A stretch of 64,000 bases of DNA from Rosistilla carotiformis (GCF_007753095.1 NZ_CP036348.1:5991411-6055410); one strand, 5' to 3'. Positions 26,118-34,630 are shown, counted from the stretch's first letter. The notes: a model not told the origin generated them from the letters alone. Made by a program: numbers and translations.

Positions 26118-26474
26118 ATGGATCGCATCGCTTACTTGAAAAATCTGGTCGTGATGGCCATCGCCGACGGCGCGCTGGCCGAACACGAACTGTCGCTGCT
26201 GAGCCAACGCTGCGCGGAACTTGGCTTCGAGGAACAGGAACTCTGCGACGCGGTCTCGTATGCCCTGGGGGATGATGCCCGGTTGGAACTGCCAACCGAC
26301 GCGGAGGAACAGGAAGCGGTTTTGAGCGATCTGATTCGGATGATGGCCGCCGACGGGCAGATGTCTGAATCCGAAAAGCGTTTGTTTGCGTTGGCTGCTG
26401 CCAGGATGGAATTTTCGGGTGATAAGCTCGACCGTTTGATCGACCAAGTCGTCCGCACCAATCACCTCCAATAG
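26118..26474 (+). CDS. TerB-like helical protein
   Basis: 118 residues, all helical. Two repeats of the TerB acidic pattern are present: VMAIADGALAEHELSLLSQR near the start and MMAADGQMSESEKRLFALAA near residue 75, each an A-D-G-x-x-x-x-x-E metal-binding-like motif. Isolated TerB domains are common, and their role is unclear beyond association with tellurite-resistance or stress systems; no other ter genes are here. The YggS gene starts 18 bp downstream, so the two are likely cotranscribed. There is no clear ribosome-binding site. Confidence 0.8.
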   Translation: MDRIAYLKNLVVMAIADGALAEHELSLLSQRCAELGFEEQELCDAVSYALGDDARLELPTDAEEQEAVLSDLIRMMAADGQMSESEKRLFALAAARMEFSGDKLDRLIDQVVRTNHLQ

Positions 26475-26492
26475 AGTTGGAAACCAACGAAC

Positions 26493-27206
26493 GTGACCGA
26501 CCAGGTTTCCGCAACCATCCAGAAACGGATCGACGACAATTGGCAAGCAGTGTGCGATCAAGTCGACGCCGCGTGCTGTTCGGCGGGTCGAAGCCGCGAG
26601 GATGTGACCATCGTGGGGGTCACGAAATATGTCGACGCCGCGATGACGCAGGCATTGGTTCGGGCCGGCTGCCATGATCTTGGCGAGAATCGTCCGCAGG
26701 TGCTGTGGCAAAAAGCGGAAGCGCTGGCCGATCCATCGATCCGCTGGCATCTCATCGGACACTTGCAGCGGAACAAATCGCGGCGGACGGTGCCGTTGTT
26801 GCACCGCCTGCATTCGGTCGATTCGCTCCGCTTGGCCCAAACGGTCTCCGAAAACAGTGCCGAACTGGGGCAAAGCACCTCCTGCCTGCTGGAGATCAAC
26901 GTCTCTGGCGATCAGCAAAAGCACGGTTTTGATCCAACACAGATCGACCAGATTCTCCCCGCATTGATCGCGTTGCCCGCGCTAAAAATTGTCGGCCTGA
27001 TGGGGATGGCCTCGTTTGATCGCCCCGATCACGATCCGGCGGTCGATTTCGCCGCGCTGGCCGCTCTCCGAGATCGCTTGACCGCTACAACCGGACTGCC
27101 GTTGCCAGAACTTTCGATGGGCATGAGTGGCGATTTTGAAGCGGCGATCGCTCACGGATCGACCTGCGTACGGATCGGATCGCGGCTATTCGAAGGGGTC
27201 CGCTGA
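26493..27206 (+). CDS. YggS family pyridoxal phosphate homeostasis protein
   Basis: 237 residues from GTG 26493. Lys45 in TIVGVTKYVD is the PLP Schiff-base lysine. DLGENRPQVLWQKAE, RWHLIGHLQRNKSR, LEINVSGDQQKHGF, GLMGMAS and LSMGMSGDFEAAIAHGSTC complete the family signatures, ending with VRIGSRLFEG. Family members bind PLP without catalysing a known reaction and keep vitamin B6 and amino acid pools balanced. It lies downstream of the TerB-like gene with an 18-bp gap. Confidence 0.94.
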   Translation: MTDQVSATIQKRIDDNWQAVCDQVDAACCSAGRSREDVTIVGVTKYVDAAMTQALVRAGCHDLGENRPQVLWQKAEALADPSIRWHLIGHLQRNKSRRTVPLLHRLHSVDSLRLAQTVSENSAELGQSTSCLLEINVSGDQQKHGFDPTQIDQILPALIALPALKIVGLMGMASFDRPDHDPAVDFAALAALRDRLTATTGLPLPELSMGMSGDFEAAIAHGSTCVRIGSRLFEGVR

Positions 27207-27470
27207 CCCTCCGCCCCGCAATTCGATTGTTTTTGCGGTCTTAATCGTGTCGGCCGGGGTTTGACTGGTAATCGTCGCGTTTTTCGCACACCGTCGATGA
27301 AGCAGTGCATCGTGGGCGCTGCAAGTTTTGAGTTCGTTGCTTTCGCCGGCTCCCTAGCCGTCTATACTGAACTTTGATGTCGTGCGACGTCGTGATGACG
27401 CGCAGTCCCTCTGGATACATCCCCACCTTTCCGTTTGGCTGGCGCCCTTTGTCAGCGGAGATTCCCCCTC

Positions 27471-29282
27471 ATGAAGCCTCGATTACAACCTGCCCCCATC
27501 CGCCGCGGCGGAATGCTGTCGATCCTATCGATTTTGATCGTTTTGGCCGCAGTGGGAGGAAGCGCCTACTGGTACGTCAAGATTCGTCCCGCCAAAGCGA
27601 AAAACACCGGTGAATTGATTACCGATGTCGTTCGTCGTGGCGCGTTCGACCACATCGTGCTCGAACAGGGGGAGATCGAAAGCAGTAAAAACATCGAACT
27701 CGAATGCGAAGTCGAGGCCCGCGGCGGCGGTGGCACGGCGATCCTGTGGGTCATCGATGAAGGAGCCCGGGTGAAAGCGGGTGACAAACTGGTCGAACTC
27801 GATTCGTCCCAACTGGAGCAGGACCTAAAGACGCAGCGGATCGTGCTACTGGGGGCCGAAGCCAATGTGACCAACGCAGCGGCATTGTTGAAACAGGCTG
27901 AGATCTCGCGGCAAGAGTACCTCGAGGGAACCTTTAAGACCGAAGAGAAAGCGATCCTCAGCGAACTGGCGGTCGCCGAACAGGAACTCCGTAAAGCGCA
28001 ATTGGCCCTCGCCAGCACCCAACGACTTGTCGCCAAAGGGCTGGTCAAATCGCTGCAAATGGAAGCCGATCAGTTTGCCGTCGCCAATACGCAAAACCAA
28101 CTGGAAGCTGCTCAGGGGCGGCTGAAGGTTTTGCAGGAACTGACCAAACAAAAGTTCCTGGTTCAATATGACAGCGACATCGAATCGGCTCGCGCGGTCC
28201 TCGAAGCGAACAAAAGCACGCTCAGTGAAGAACAGGACAAATATGCTGAGATGGAAGAACAGATCGAGGCCTGTGTGATCTACGCCCCTAGCGATGGGGT
28301 GGTTGTTCACGCCAACCGCTTCAGCAGCCGCGGCGGCAACGCCGAATTTGTCGTCGAAGCGGGCGCAACCGTTCGCGAACGGCAAGCGATCATCCGCCTG
28401 CCCGATCCGACGCAGATGCAGGTTAAAGCGAAGATCAATGAATCGCGGATCGCCTTGGTTTCCGAAGGCATGCCATGCAAGATCAGCGTCTCGTCGCTCA
28501 ACGGCGTCGAACTGTTGGGCCAGGTGACCAAGGTCAACCGCTACTCCGAACCAAGCAGCTTCTTTACGTCGTCGATCAAGGAATACGCCTGCTCGATCGC
28601 GATCATCGATCCACCTGAAAGCATCCGCACCGGGATGACCGCCGAGGTGCAGATCTTTGTCCAACAGAAACCCGACGCGTTGCAGATCCCGATCCAGGGG
28701 GTCTACGAACACAGCCAACAAACGTTTGCTTTGGTGCGCACCCCGCAGGGCAAATTCGAAACTCGCAAGATCGAAATCGATGCGACCAACGACAAATTGG
28801 CTGCGATCGCATCGGGCTTGGACGAAGGGGATGAGATCGTTTTGAACCTGCGTCAGCATTTGAATCTCTTAACCGATCTACCGACCGCATCGACCGATAC
28901 CAACACCGGCTTGGCTGGTTTGATCGAAGGCAAAACAGGCGTCTCGGTCACCAATGGCGCTCCCCCCAATGCGCCCCAACCAGCCGATGGGCCCAGCCCC
29001 GCGCAAGCCTCCGCCCCTGGCGGCGAAGGACCTCGCGGTCCTGGAGGTCGGGACGGTGGCGGACCGCCGTCGCCAGCGGCGATCGTCAAACGCATCTTCG
29101 ACGAATCGGACACCGACAAAGACGGTTCGCTTTCGGAAGAGGAGATCGGGCAGATGGAAGACCGTCGTCAATCGATGGCCAAAGCGGCCGATGCCGACAG
29201 CGATGGCAAAGTCACGCGCGCCGAACTTACAAGCGCGATGGCTGCTCGCTTCGCCGCCTCCAACAACGGCGCGGGGCGATAA
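27471..29282 (+). CDS. Efflux periplasmic adaptor (HlyD/MacA-like) with C-terminal EF-hands
   Basis: 603 residues from ATG 27471 with GGAG about 10 nt upstream. One N-terminal membrane helix (SILSILIVLAAVGGSAYW) is followed by a split lipoyl domain, a long coiled-coil hairpin (~110-250, rich in Gln/Glu/Ala) and beta-barrel/MP domains (VIYAPSDGVVVHAN; TGMTAEVQIFV). This is the membrane fusion protein of a tripartite exporter. Unusually, after a Pro/Gly-rich linker (~490-530) the protein ends in two EF-hand loops: DTDKDGSLSEEE from residue 547 and DADSDGKVTRAE from 574. The ATPase gene begins 4 bp downstream. Confidence 0.9.
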   Translation: MKPRLQPAPIRRGGMLSILSILIVLAAVGGSAYWYVKIRPAKAKNTGELITDVVRRGAFDHIVLEQGEIESSKNIELECEVEARGGGGTAILWVIDEGARVKAGDKLVELDSSQLEQDLKTQRIVLLGAEANVTNAAALLKQAEISRQEYLEGTFKTEEKAILSELAVAEQELRKAQLALASTQRLVAKGLVKSLQMEADQFAVANTQNQLEAAQGRLKVLQELTKQKFLVQYDSDIESARAVLEANKSTLSEEQDKYAEMEEQIEACVIYAPSDGVVVHANRFSSRGGNAEFVVEAGATVRERQAIIRLPDPTQMQVKAKINESRIALVSEGMPCKISVSSLNGVELLGQVTKVNRYSEPSSFFTSSIKEYACSIAIIDPPESIRTGMTAEVQIFVQQKPDALQIPIQGVYEHSQQTFALVRTPQGKFETRKIEIDATNDKLAAIASGLDEGDEIVLNLRQHLNLLTDLPTASTDTNTGLAGLIEGKTGVSVTNGAPPNAPQPADGPSPAQASAPGGEGPRGPGGRDGGGPPSPAAIVKRIFDESDTDKDGSLSEEEIGQMEDRRQSMAKAADADSDGKVTRAELTSAMAARFAASNNGAGR

Positions 29283-29286
29283 TCCG

Positions 29287-30039
29287 ATGGTCCGACTGGC
29301 GACTTCGATCCGCGATCTGAAGAAGGAATACGTGCTCAAAAGCGAAACCGTCCGCGCGCTGCGCGGCGTTTCGTTCGACGTGCCCGAGGGTGACTACGTT
29401 GCCATCATGGGCCCTTCGGGCAGCGGCAAAAGCACGCTCCTGAACATGCTCGGCTGCCTCGACAAACCCTCCAGCGGACAACTGCTGTTGGGGGACGACG
29501 ACATATCGCGCATGACCGACGACAAACTGGCCGAGGTCCGCAGCCGCCGGATCGGATTTGTCTTCCAATCGTACAACCTGATCCAACAATTAACCGTTGT
29601 TGAAAACATCCAAGTGCCGCTGTATTACCAGGGGCGACTGGGGCCCAAGGAGCGTCAACGCTGCGTCGAACTGGCCGCACTTGTCGGCTTGCGCGATCGC
29701 TTGGACCACCGCCCGACACAACTGTCCGGCGGTCAACAGCAACGCGTGGCGATCGCGCGCTCGCTGGTCAACGATCCCTATTTTATCCTCGCCGATGAAC
29801 CGACCGGAAACCTCGATTCGCGGACAACCGCTGAGATCTTGGCAATGTTCGATCAATTGAACAACGAGGGGCGGACGATCATTCTGGTCACGCACGAAGA
29901 CGACGTCGCTGAACGGGCCCGCCGCATCGTTCGTCTGAAGGATGGCCTGCTGTGCAGCGACAAACAAAACAGCGAGGAAGAGCGAACCAGAGCGCGCCAG
30001 GCTTCGCTGGCTGCCGCCGAAGCGGTCCGCGACGAATAA
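29287..30039 (+). CDS. MacB-type ABC transporter ATPase
   Basis: 250 residues from ATG 29287; a frame open further upstream overlaps the adaptor gene and is not used. It has Walker A GPSGSGKSTLLNMLG, Q-loop FVFQSYNLIQQLT, signature LSGGQQQRVAIARSL, Walker B FILADEPTGNLDS and H-loop ILVTHEDDVAERA. The LolD/MacB/FtsE group is indicated by the YNLI and TGNLDS motifs. It energises the FtsX-like permease encoded 74 bp downstream. The three genes form one exporter operon for an unknown peptide, lipid, siderophore or drug substrate. Confidence 0.94.
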   Translation: MVRLATSIRDLKKEYVLKSETVRALRGVSFDVPEGDYVAIMGPSGSGKSTLLNMLGCLDKPSSGQLLLGDDDISRMTDDKLAEVRSRRIGFVFQSYNLIQQLTVVENIQVPLYYQGRLGPKERQRCVELAALVGLRDRLDHRPTQLSGGQQQRVAIARSLVNDPYFILADEPTGNLDSRTTAEILAMFDQLNNEGRTIILVTHEDDVAERARRIVRLKDGLLCSDKQNSEEERTRARQASLAAAEAVRDE

Positions 30040-30113
30040 GCCCCTGCCGCCGACGTTTCCCTTGCCGATTCACCCTACGAAGCATTGCCAACACCGACGA
30101 AACCTGAACATCT

Positions 30114-31457
30114 ATGTTGCTTCTGAGAACCTTCCGACTGGGCGTCAAGAGTTTGATGCTGCATCCGCTCCGCAGCGGTCTGACGATGCTTGGCATCTTG
30201 ATCGGCGTCGCGGTCGTGATCGCGCTGACGGCGATCAGCAACGGTGCCAGTCGTGTAGTCCAGGAACAGATCGAGAGCCTTGGTGCGGACACGATCATCG
30301 TCCGCACCGTCAAGCCGCCAAGCGACGTCTTCGCCGGCCGCAGCGCGGTTCCTTACGGTCTGCAACGCGACGAACTGGAACTATTGATCGCCACCGTGCC
30401 GACGATTCGCAGCGCCCTGCCGATTCGTGAAATCAAACGCCAGTTCATGTACCAGGACCGGTCGATCGATGGCCGCTTGGTCGGCTGCACTCCCGAATAT
30501 GCCGAAGTCACGAAATTGGAACTGCAACCGGGCCCCGAGGGAGATTCAGGCCAATTCATCACCGACCTGAACAACGTCAAACGGGACAGCGTCTGCGTAT
30601 TGGCGGCCAAGGTGGCTGAAAAGCTGTTCCCATTTGAAAACCCGATCGGCAAGCGGATCTATCTTCCCGAGCACACCGATTTTTATCGTGTCGTCGGGGT
30701 GCTGAAGCACCGCACTGCATCGGCCGCGATCGGCGGCTCGCTCGATTCGCAGGACTTTTCCAGCGATGTCTACATCCCGCTGAAGACACTCGAACAGCGG
30801 ATCGGCGATACGATCGTGACCCGCGGCAGCGGCAGCTTTTCGATGGACATCGTCGAACTCAACCAGATCACCCTGAAGATCGATAAGGTTAGCAATGTGC
30901 GAACAACGGCCGCGTTTATCGAAGATCTGTTGGGGCCGCGGCATGCGGCTTTAAACGACATCTCGGTCGTCTTCCCACTCGAATTACTAGAACAAGCCGA
31001 GAACATGCGGCTGATGTTTATCGGCATCGGCGTCCTGATCGCCTTCATCTCGCTGTTCGTCGGCGGTATCGGGATCATGAACATCATGTTGGCCAGCGTC
31101 ACCGAACGGACGCGCGAGATCGGGATCCGCCGCGCCCTGGGGGCGAAGCGCGCCGATATCGTTTGGCAATTTCTCGTCGAAACAATCGTTCTCAGCTTCG
31201 TCGGATCGCTGCTTGGAATCGTCCTGGGGCTGCTGAGTCCTTGGATGTACGACGGCATGCGATTACTGGCCACCGAGTTCATCCCCGAGAAGCTCGCTGC
31301 GCTACCGGAGGCGATCCGTGAGGCGCGGCCACAAATCGTCCAGCTATCGATTCCGATTGCTGTGGTGATCGCGATGGGCGTCGGAATCCTCAGCGGCCTC
31401 TATCCCGCGATTCGCGCTGCTCGCATGAATCCGATCGAAGCATTGCGTCACGAATAA
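30114..31457 (+). CDS. MacB/FtsX-type ABC transporter permease
   Basis: 447 residues. One N-terminal membrane helix (LRSGLTMLGILIGVAVVIAL) is followed by a large periplasmic MacB_PCD domain (~55-290), then three C-terminal helices starting at IGIGVLIAFISLFVGGIGIM. The FtsX motif NIMLASVTERTREIGIRRAL and the closing GLYPAIRAARMNPIEALRHE are clear. This mechanotransmission-type permease works with the adaptor and ATPase upstream. An outer membrane channel gene is not in the window. It is the last gene of the exporter operon; the regulatory region of the sigma-factor gene begins directly after it. Confidence 0.94.
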   Translation: MLLLRTFRLGVKSLMLHPLRSGLTMLGILIGVAVVIALTAISNGASRVVQEQIESLGADTIIVRTVKPPSDVFAGRSAVPYGLQRDELELLIATVPTIRSALPIREIKRQFMYQDRSIDGRLVGCTPEYAEVTKLELQPGPEGDSGQFITDLNNVKRDSVCVLAAKVAEKLFPFENPIGKRIYLPEHTDFYRVVGVLKHRTASAAIGGSLDSQDFSSDVYIPLKTLEQRIGDTIVTRGSGSFSMDIVELNQITLKIDKVSNVRTTAAFIEDLLGPRHAALNDISVVFPLELLEQAENMRLMFIGIGVLIAFISLFVGGIGIMNIMLASVTERTREIGIRRALGAKRADIVWQFLVETIVLSFVGSLLGIVLGLLSPWMYDGMRLLATEFIPEKLAALPEAIREARPQIVQLSIPIAVVIAMGVGILSGLYPAIRAARMNPIEALRHE

Positions 31458-31563
31458 ACGCCGCGGCGAGGGCTGCCACTGGAATTCACCAGGTGAATCG
31501 GCGCAGGAACTGCGTCGGTTGCCCTCTCGATACAATAGAGACAGGCTAAAGGCATCCTAGGTG

Positions 31564-31615
31564 GCCAAATTGGCAGCGTGGTGGTGCAAATTGCGACAAC
31601 CTGGCGTCAAATTGA
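31564..31615. promoter_or_regulatory. Three CAAATTG dyads at exact 21-bp spacing (operator array)
   Basis: GCCAA-A-TTGGC (centre 31569), GCAA-A-TTGC (centre 31590) and TCAA-A-TTGA (centre 31611). The 7-mer CAAATTG begins at 31566, 31587 and 31608, two helical turns apart, so the three sites lie on one face of the DNA. The spacer sequences are not conserved, which argues for binding sites rather than a simple tandem duplication. Confidence 0.6.
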
Positions 31616-32032
31616 TACCACAGGACAGTTTTTACACGGCTTGGGGACAGGATACGAACAACTTACAAAGCTCCAAAGGTGGGTGACCGAAGCGGGCTAA
31701 AAAATTTAAGTCCTTTGTTTTCAGACACTTAGTCGAAATTGGACGGAAATTCATGAACGCTTTTATTCTGTTTGGCCTCTAATTTCCTAGTAAGGACCTG
31801 TGACTCGAAGCTTTCTGGAATGTGTGGTGTGGTTCACAACGGATCCCGCGTACTCATGATAGGATTCAAATTGTAGGGCAGACGCCCAAGATTGATTGAG
31901 TTGGAACGATGTACATGGACAACGGTATCCATTTATGAAATCAAGGTGTTGAAAAGAACTCAACACGTTTGGTTTTCGTAACATGGGTTGGTTGAGGGAC
32001 AAGGAGTCCGGAAGCCGCCGTCCGTGTTAACC

Positions 32033-32100
32033 CGCCTCGGGAAGAGGCGAATCCCGGGCCTAATTTTAGGCAGCAATGACGGAGCGACCCGCCGGGGTCG
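32033..32100 (+). promoter_or_regulatory. Three consecutive hairpins in the 5' leader of the sigma-factor gene
   Basis: CGCCTC-GGGAA-GAGGCG (32033-32049), GCCTAA-TT-TTAGGC (32058-32071) and CGACCC-GCCG-GGGTCG (32085-32100), ending 40 nt before the ATG. All stems are perfect. A folded leader, RNA switch or processing site is possible; it matches no riboswitch class I recognise. Confidence 0.5.
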
Positions 32101-32140
32101 TAGGGATGCCGTCGCTGTCGGTATACGGGGAATATGTGTG

Positions 32141-33802
32141 ATGCACGAAGACTATCGCGACCAAGCTGTCAAGGAACTGCGCGACCACCTACGTTTTGCT
32201 CCTCGCAGCAAAAAGTTGGAACAAGCCGCGCGTGCGGAGAAGTTGCTCTCGGAAATCGAGATCAACAAGGATTATCCTTATGATCTCGTCTGCTACCGCA
32301 TCACGGAATACCGCCCCGAGCAACCCTCGCGTCGATTGGTGCACGGCAAAGATATCCGTCACGACCTGCGTCTGTTCGTTGAAGACGTTTCGGACGCCGC
32401 CGATGTCAATGCCGACGAAGCGACCGAACCGGTCCACACCGTCGACGATCTCAGCAAGATGTTTAACGTCTCGACCAAGACGATCAGCCGTTGGCGTGAT
32501 CAGGGCTTGGTGAGCCGCCGCTTCGTGTTTGAAGGACGCAAGCGCGTCGGCTTTCTGCACAGCAGCGTCGAGCACTTTGTTGCCCGTAATAAGGATCGCG
32601 TCAAGCGAGGCGAACGCTTCAGCCAATTGAGCGAAGATGAGAAGGGGGAGATGATCGAACGCGCTCGCCAAATGGCGACTCGCGGTACCAGCCTGTCGGA
32701 AGTCACCCGCCGCTTGTCGGCGCGGATGAGCCGCAGTGCTGAAACGATCCGCTACACCCTGAAGAACTACGATGCCGAGAATCCCCAACTGGCGATCTTC
32801 CCAAATCATCGCGGTGCATTGACCGAAGATGACAAGCGAGCGATCTTCCAATTGGCCCGTCGCGGCACGACCGTCCCTCAATTGTGCAAGCGTTACGGCC
32901 GTACGCGTAGCAGCATCCAACGGATCCTCGTCGACATGCGAGCCGCTCGGATCATGGAACTGCCGTTGGACTACATGTACAACGAAGACTTCGAAAACGC
33001 GAAACTCGAACCAGAAATCCTCGGTGCAATGCCCGAACCAGAGAAAGCGCCGCGCAAGCTGCGTGTTCCCGCGGGACTGCCACCTTATCTGGCCAGCTTG
33101 TACGACGTGCCGCTGTTGGATCGCGAACAGGAATATTACCTGTTCCGTAAGATGAACTACCTCAAGCACAAAGCGAACAAGCTGCGCGAGCAACTGGTTC
33201 CCGGCAACGCCAAGGGTTCGCTGATGGACGAAATCGAAGCCCTTTACGAACAAGCGGTGCAGACCAAAAACAAGATCGTTCAATCGAACCTGCGTCTTGT
33301 CGTATCGATCGCGAAACGACACGTGGGATCGACCGACGACTTCTTCGGTCTGGTCAGCGACGGCAACATGTCGTTGATCCGCGCGGTCGAAAAGTTCGAT
33401 TACGCTCGTGGCAACAAGTTCAGCACGTACGCTAGCTGGTCGATCATGAAGAACTTCGCCCGCACGATTCCGGACGAATTCAAGCACCGCGATCGCTTCC
33501 GCACCACGGGTGAGGAACCGTTCCTGGCCGCTCAAGATGAACGTAAAGATCCCATCGCCGAAGAATCGGCGCATCAACGTCGCCAACGTCAGGTCAATCG
33601 AATCCTGAATCGCTTGGACGATCGCGAACAACGGATCATCAGCGCTCGCTTTGGATTGGGACGCCGTAATGAACCACAGACCTTGAAAGAGGTCGGCGAA
33701 GAGTTGGGCGTCACCAAAGAGCGGATTCGCCAGATCGAAGCCCGTGCGTTGTCGAAGCTGCGTGAAGCTGCCAACGCGGAAAAGATCGAAATCGATCTGT
33801 AG
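32141..33802 (+). CDS. Sigma-70 family RNA polymerase sigma factor with N-terminal HTH domains
   Basis: 553 residues from ATG 32141 (GGGGAA upstream); the in-frame extension to 31988 covers the hairpins and is rejected. Residues ~105-150 hold a MerR/excisionase-like helix-turn-helix (DDLSKMFNVSTKTISRWRDQ) and ~215-280 a second HTH (TVPQLCKRYGRTRSSIQRIL). Region 1.2-like sequence follows (LYDVPLLDREQEYYLFRKM), then region 2 (NLRLVVSIAKRHVG; GNMSLIRAVEKFDYARGNKF; STYASWSIMKNFAR) and region 4 (LKEVGEELGVTKERIRQIEA). Region 3 is largely missing. The domain order suggests a lineage-specific primary-like or group 2 sigma factor carrying its own DNA- or signal-reading domains. Confidence 0.9.
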   Translation: MHEDYRDQAVKELRDHLRFAPRSKKLEQAARAEKLLSEIEINKDYPYDLVCYRITEYRPEQPSRRLVHGKDIRHDLRLFVEDVSDAADVNADEATEPVHTVDDLSKMFNVSTKTISRWRDQGLVSRRFVFEGRKRVGFLHSSVEHFVARNKDRVKRGERFSQLSEDEKGEMIERARQMATRGTSLSEVTRRLSARMSRSAETIRYTLKNYDAENPQLAIFPNHRGALTEDDKRAIFQLARRGTTVPQLCKRYGRTRSSIQRILVDMRAARIMELPLDYMYNEDFENAKLEPEILGAMPEPEKAPRKLRVPAGLPPYLASLYDVPLLDREQEYYLFRKMNYLKHKANKLREQLVPGNAKGSLMDEIEALYEQAVQTKNKIVQSNLRLVVSIAKRHVGSTDDFFGLVSDGNMSLIRAVEKFDYARGNKFSTYASWSIMKNFARTIPDEFKHRDRFRTTGEEPFLAAQDERKDPIAEESAHQRRQRQVNRILNRLDDREQRIISARFGLGRRNEPQTLKEVGEELGVTKERIRQIEARALSKLREAANAEKIEIDL

Positions 33803-33946
33803 TCCAAAGCCTTCGGGCCAATAACTATATCAGTGTGTCGCAGTGAGCGGTCGGCCTGTTTCCCCAATCCGACGACCGCAAACTGCGACCGCTGTTCGGA
33901 TTCTCCAGCCCTCGACGGCGGATTGCTTTAAGTCGTTCTGTCGACG

Positions 33947-34630
33947 CTACAAAAGCAGAAAGACAAAACCGGCGGTTGCCAAACCCTGTAACGTTGCCGC
34001 GTGCAGCTTGCATTCAAACGGTCGCATGCGGGGCATTTGTTCGCAGCAGCGACAATCGCCTAAGGCACAATGCGTCTTGCAGGGGGGATCGGCGGCGACT
34101 TGATACGGCAGGGTCACCGTGTTGGCAAGAAAATGGAGAGCGGAAACGGCGGTCGTTGCGATCCCACACCCATTGCCACAACGTTCCAGATCGGGCTCTT
34201 CAAAATACAACGGATTGTGACACGAACAGATCGGATAACGATCGAAGGGTGCAAACGGCAGAAATTCCGCGGTGATGACGGTCACTTCTCCCGAAAGTTG
34301 GGCGGCCGCTTTGTCTTCGGGCGACTTCGAACCATCCGAAACCGGTTCCAACCGAATCTGCCCCAATGGCTTCGTCAGTCTCGCCATACGCTCCGCAATC
34401 GGATCGCGTTTGGCCGAATCGGCCTCCCCGGAAGCCGTCGTTGTCTCACTTTCGTCCGATGGCTGCTCCACAGGTAGCGCAGCCGGTGCAACTTCGATCA
34501 TCGCGACCTGAAACCGTCCGGCAGGCCCGTATTGCCGTTCCAGATCGACCGCTGCGGTCTCCCCGGAATTGAAAATCGGGGTCGTGGAGAGGGCTAGCAA
34601 AGCCGCGATTGTAGAGATTGGATGGCGCAT
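33947..34630 (-). CDS. Exported Cys-rich protein with CHNPLYFEE motif
   Basis: 227 residues from ATG 34630; the longer frame to 34849 has no signal or support. A signal peptide (ISTIAALLALSTTPIF) is followed by ~100 polar residues. A Cys-rich segment comes next: CSCHNPLYFEEPDLERCGNG, then CKTHCALGDCRCCEQMP. The CHNPLYFEE element recurs in planctomycete exported proteins of unknown function. A hydrophobic C-terminal stretch (GLATAGFVFLLL) may anchor it. Cys spacing suggests metal binding or disulfide cross-linking in the envelope. It converges with the sigma-factor gene. Confidence 0.7.
   Translation of the reverse strand: MRHPISTIAALLALSTTPIFNSGETAAVDLERQYGPAGRFQVAMIEVAPAALPVEQPSDESETTTASGEADSAKRDPIAERMARLTKPLGQIRLEPVSDGSKSPEDKAAAQLSGEVTVITAEFLPFAPFDRYPICSCHNPLYFEEPDLERCGNGCGIATTAVSALHFLANTVTLPYQVAADPPCKTHCALGDCRCCEQMPRMRPFECKLHAATLQGLATAGFVFLLL

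Larger units (their letters stand above)
31458..32140 (+). promoter_or_regulatory. Long leader and control region of the sigma-factor gene
   Basis: 683 bp with no credible ORF but dense symmetry. In order: a 15-bp palindrome ATTCACC-A-GGTGAAT (31484-31498), a TACAAT hexamer (31531-31536), three CAAATTG dyads 21 bp apart (separate entry), GTGTTGA-(7)-TCAACAC (31946-31966), and three stacked hairpins just before the gene (separate entry). A fourth CAAATTG at 31867 is not in phase. Promoter position and RNA length are inference; the symmetry is directly visible. Confidence 0.55.

Noticed and set aside
25749-26924. 391-residue minus-strand frame spanning the structured element, terB and yggS
   Set aside because: The part over terB and yggS is clearly a shadow. 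The part over 25760-26117 has no signature, and the symmetry there is better explained as structure than as codons.
31564-31600. Sigma54 (-24/-12) promoter at TTGGCAG...GTGC
   Set aside because: The GG and GC elements are 12 nt apart instead of 10, and the -12 hexamer does not match.
32189-33631. 480-residue antisense frame over the sigma-factor gene
   Set aside because: It is a shadow of a conserved sigma factor; no ribosome-binding site or family signature is present.
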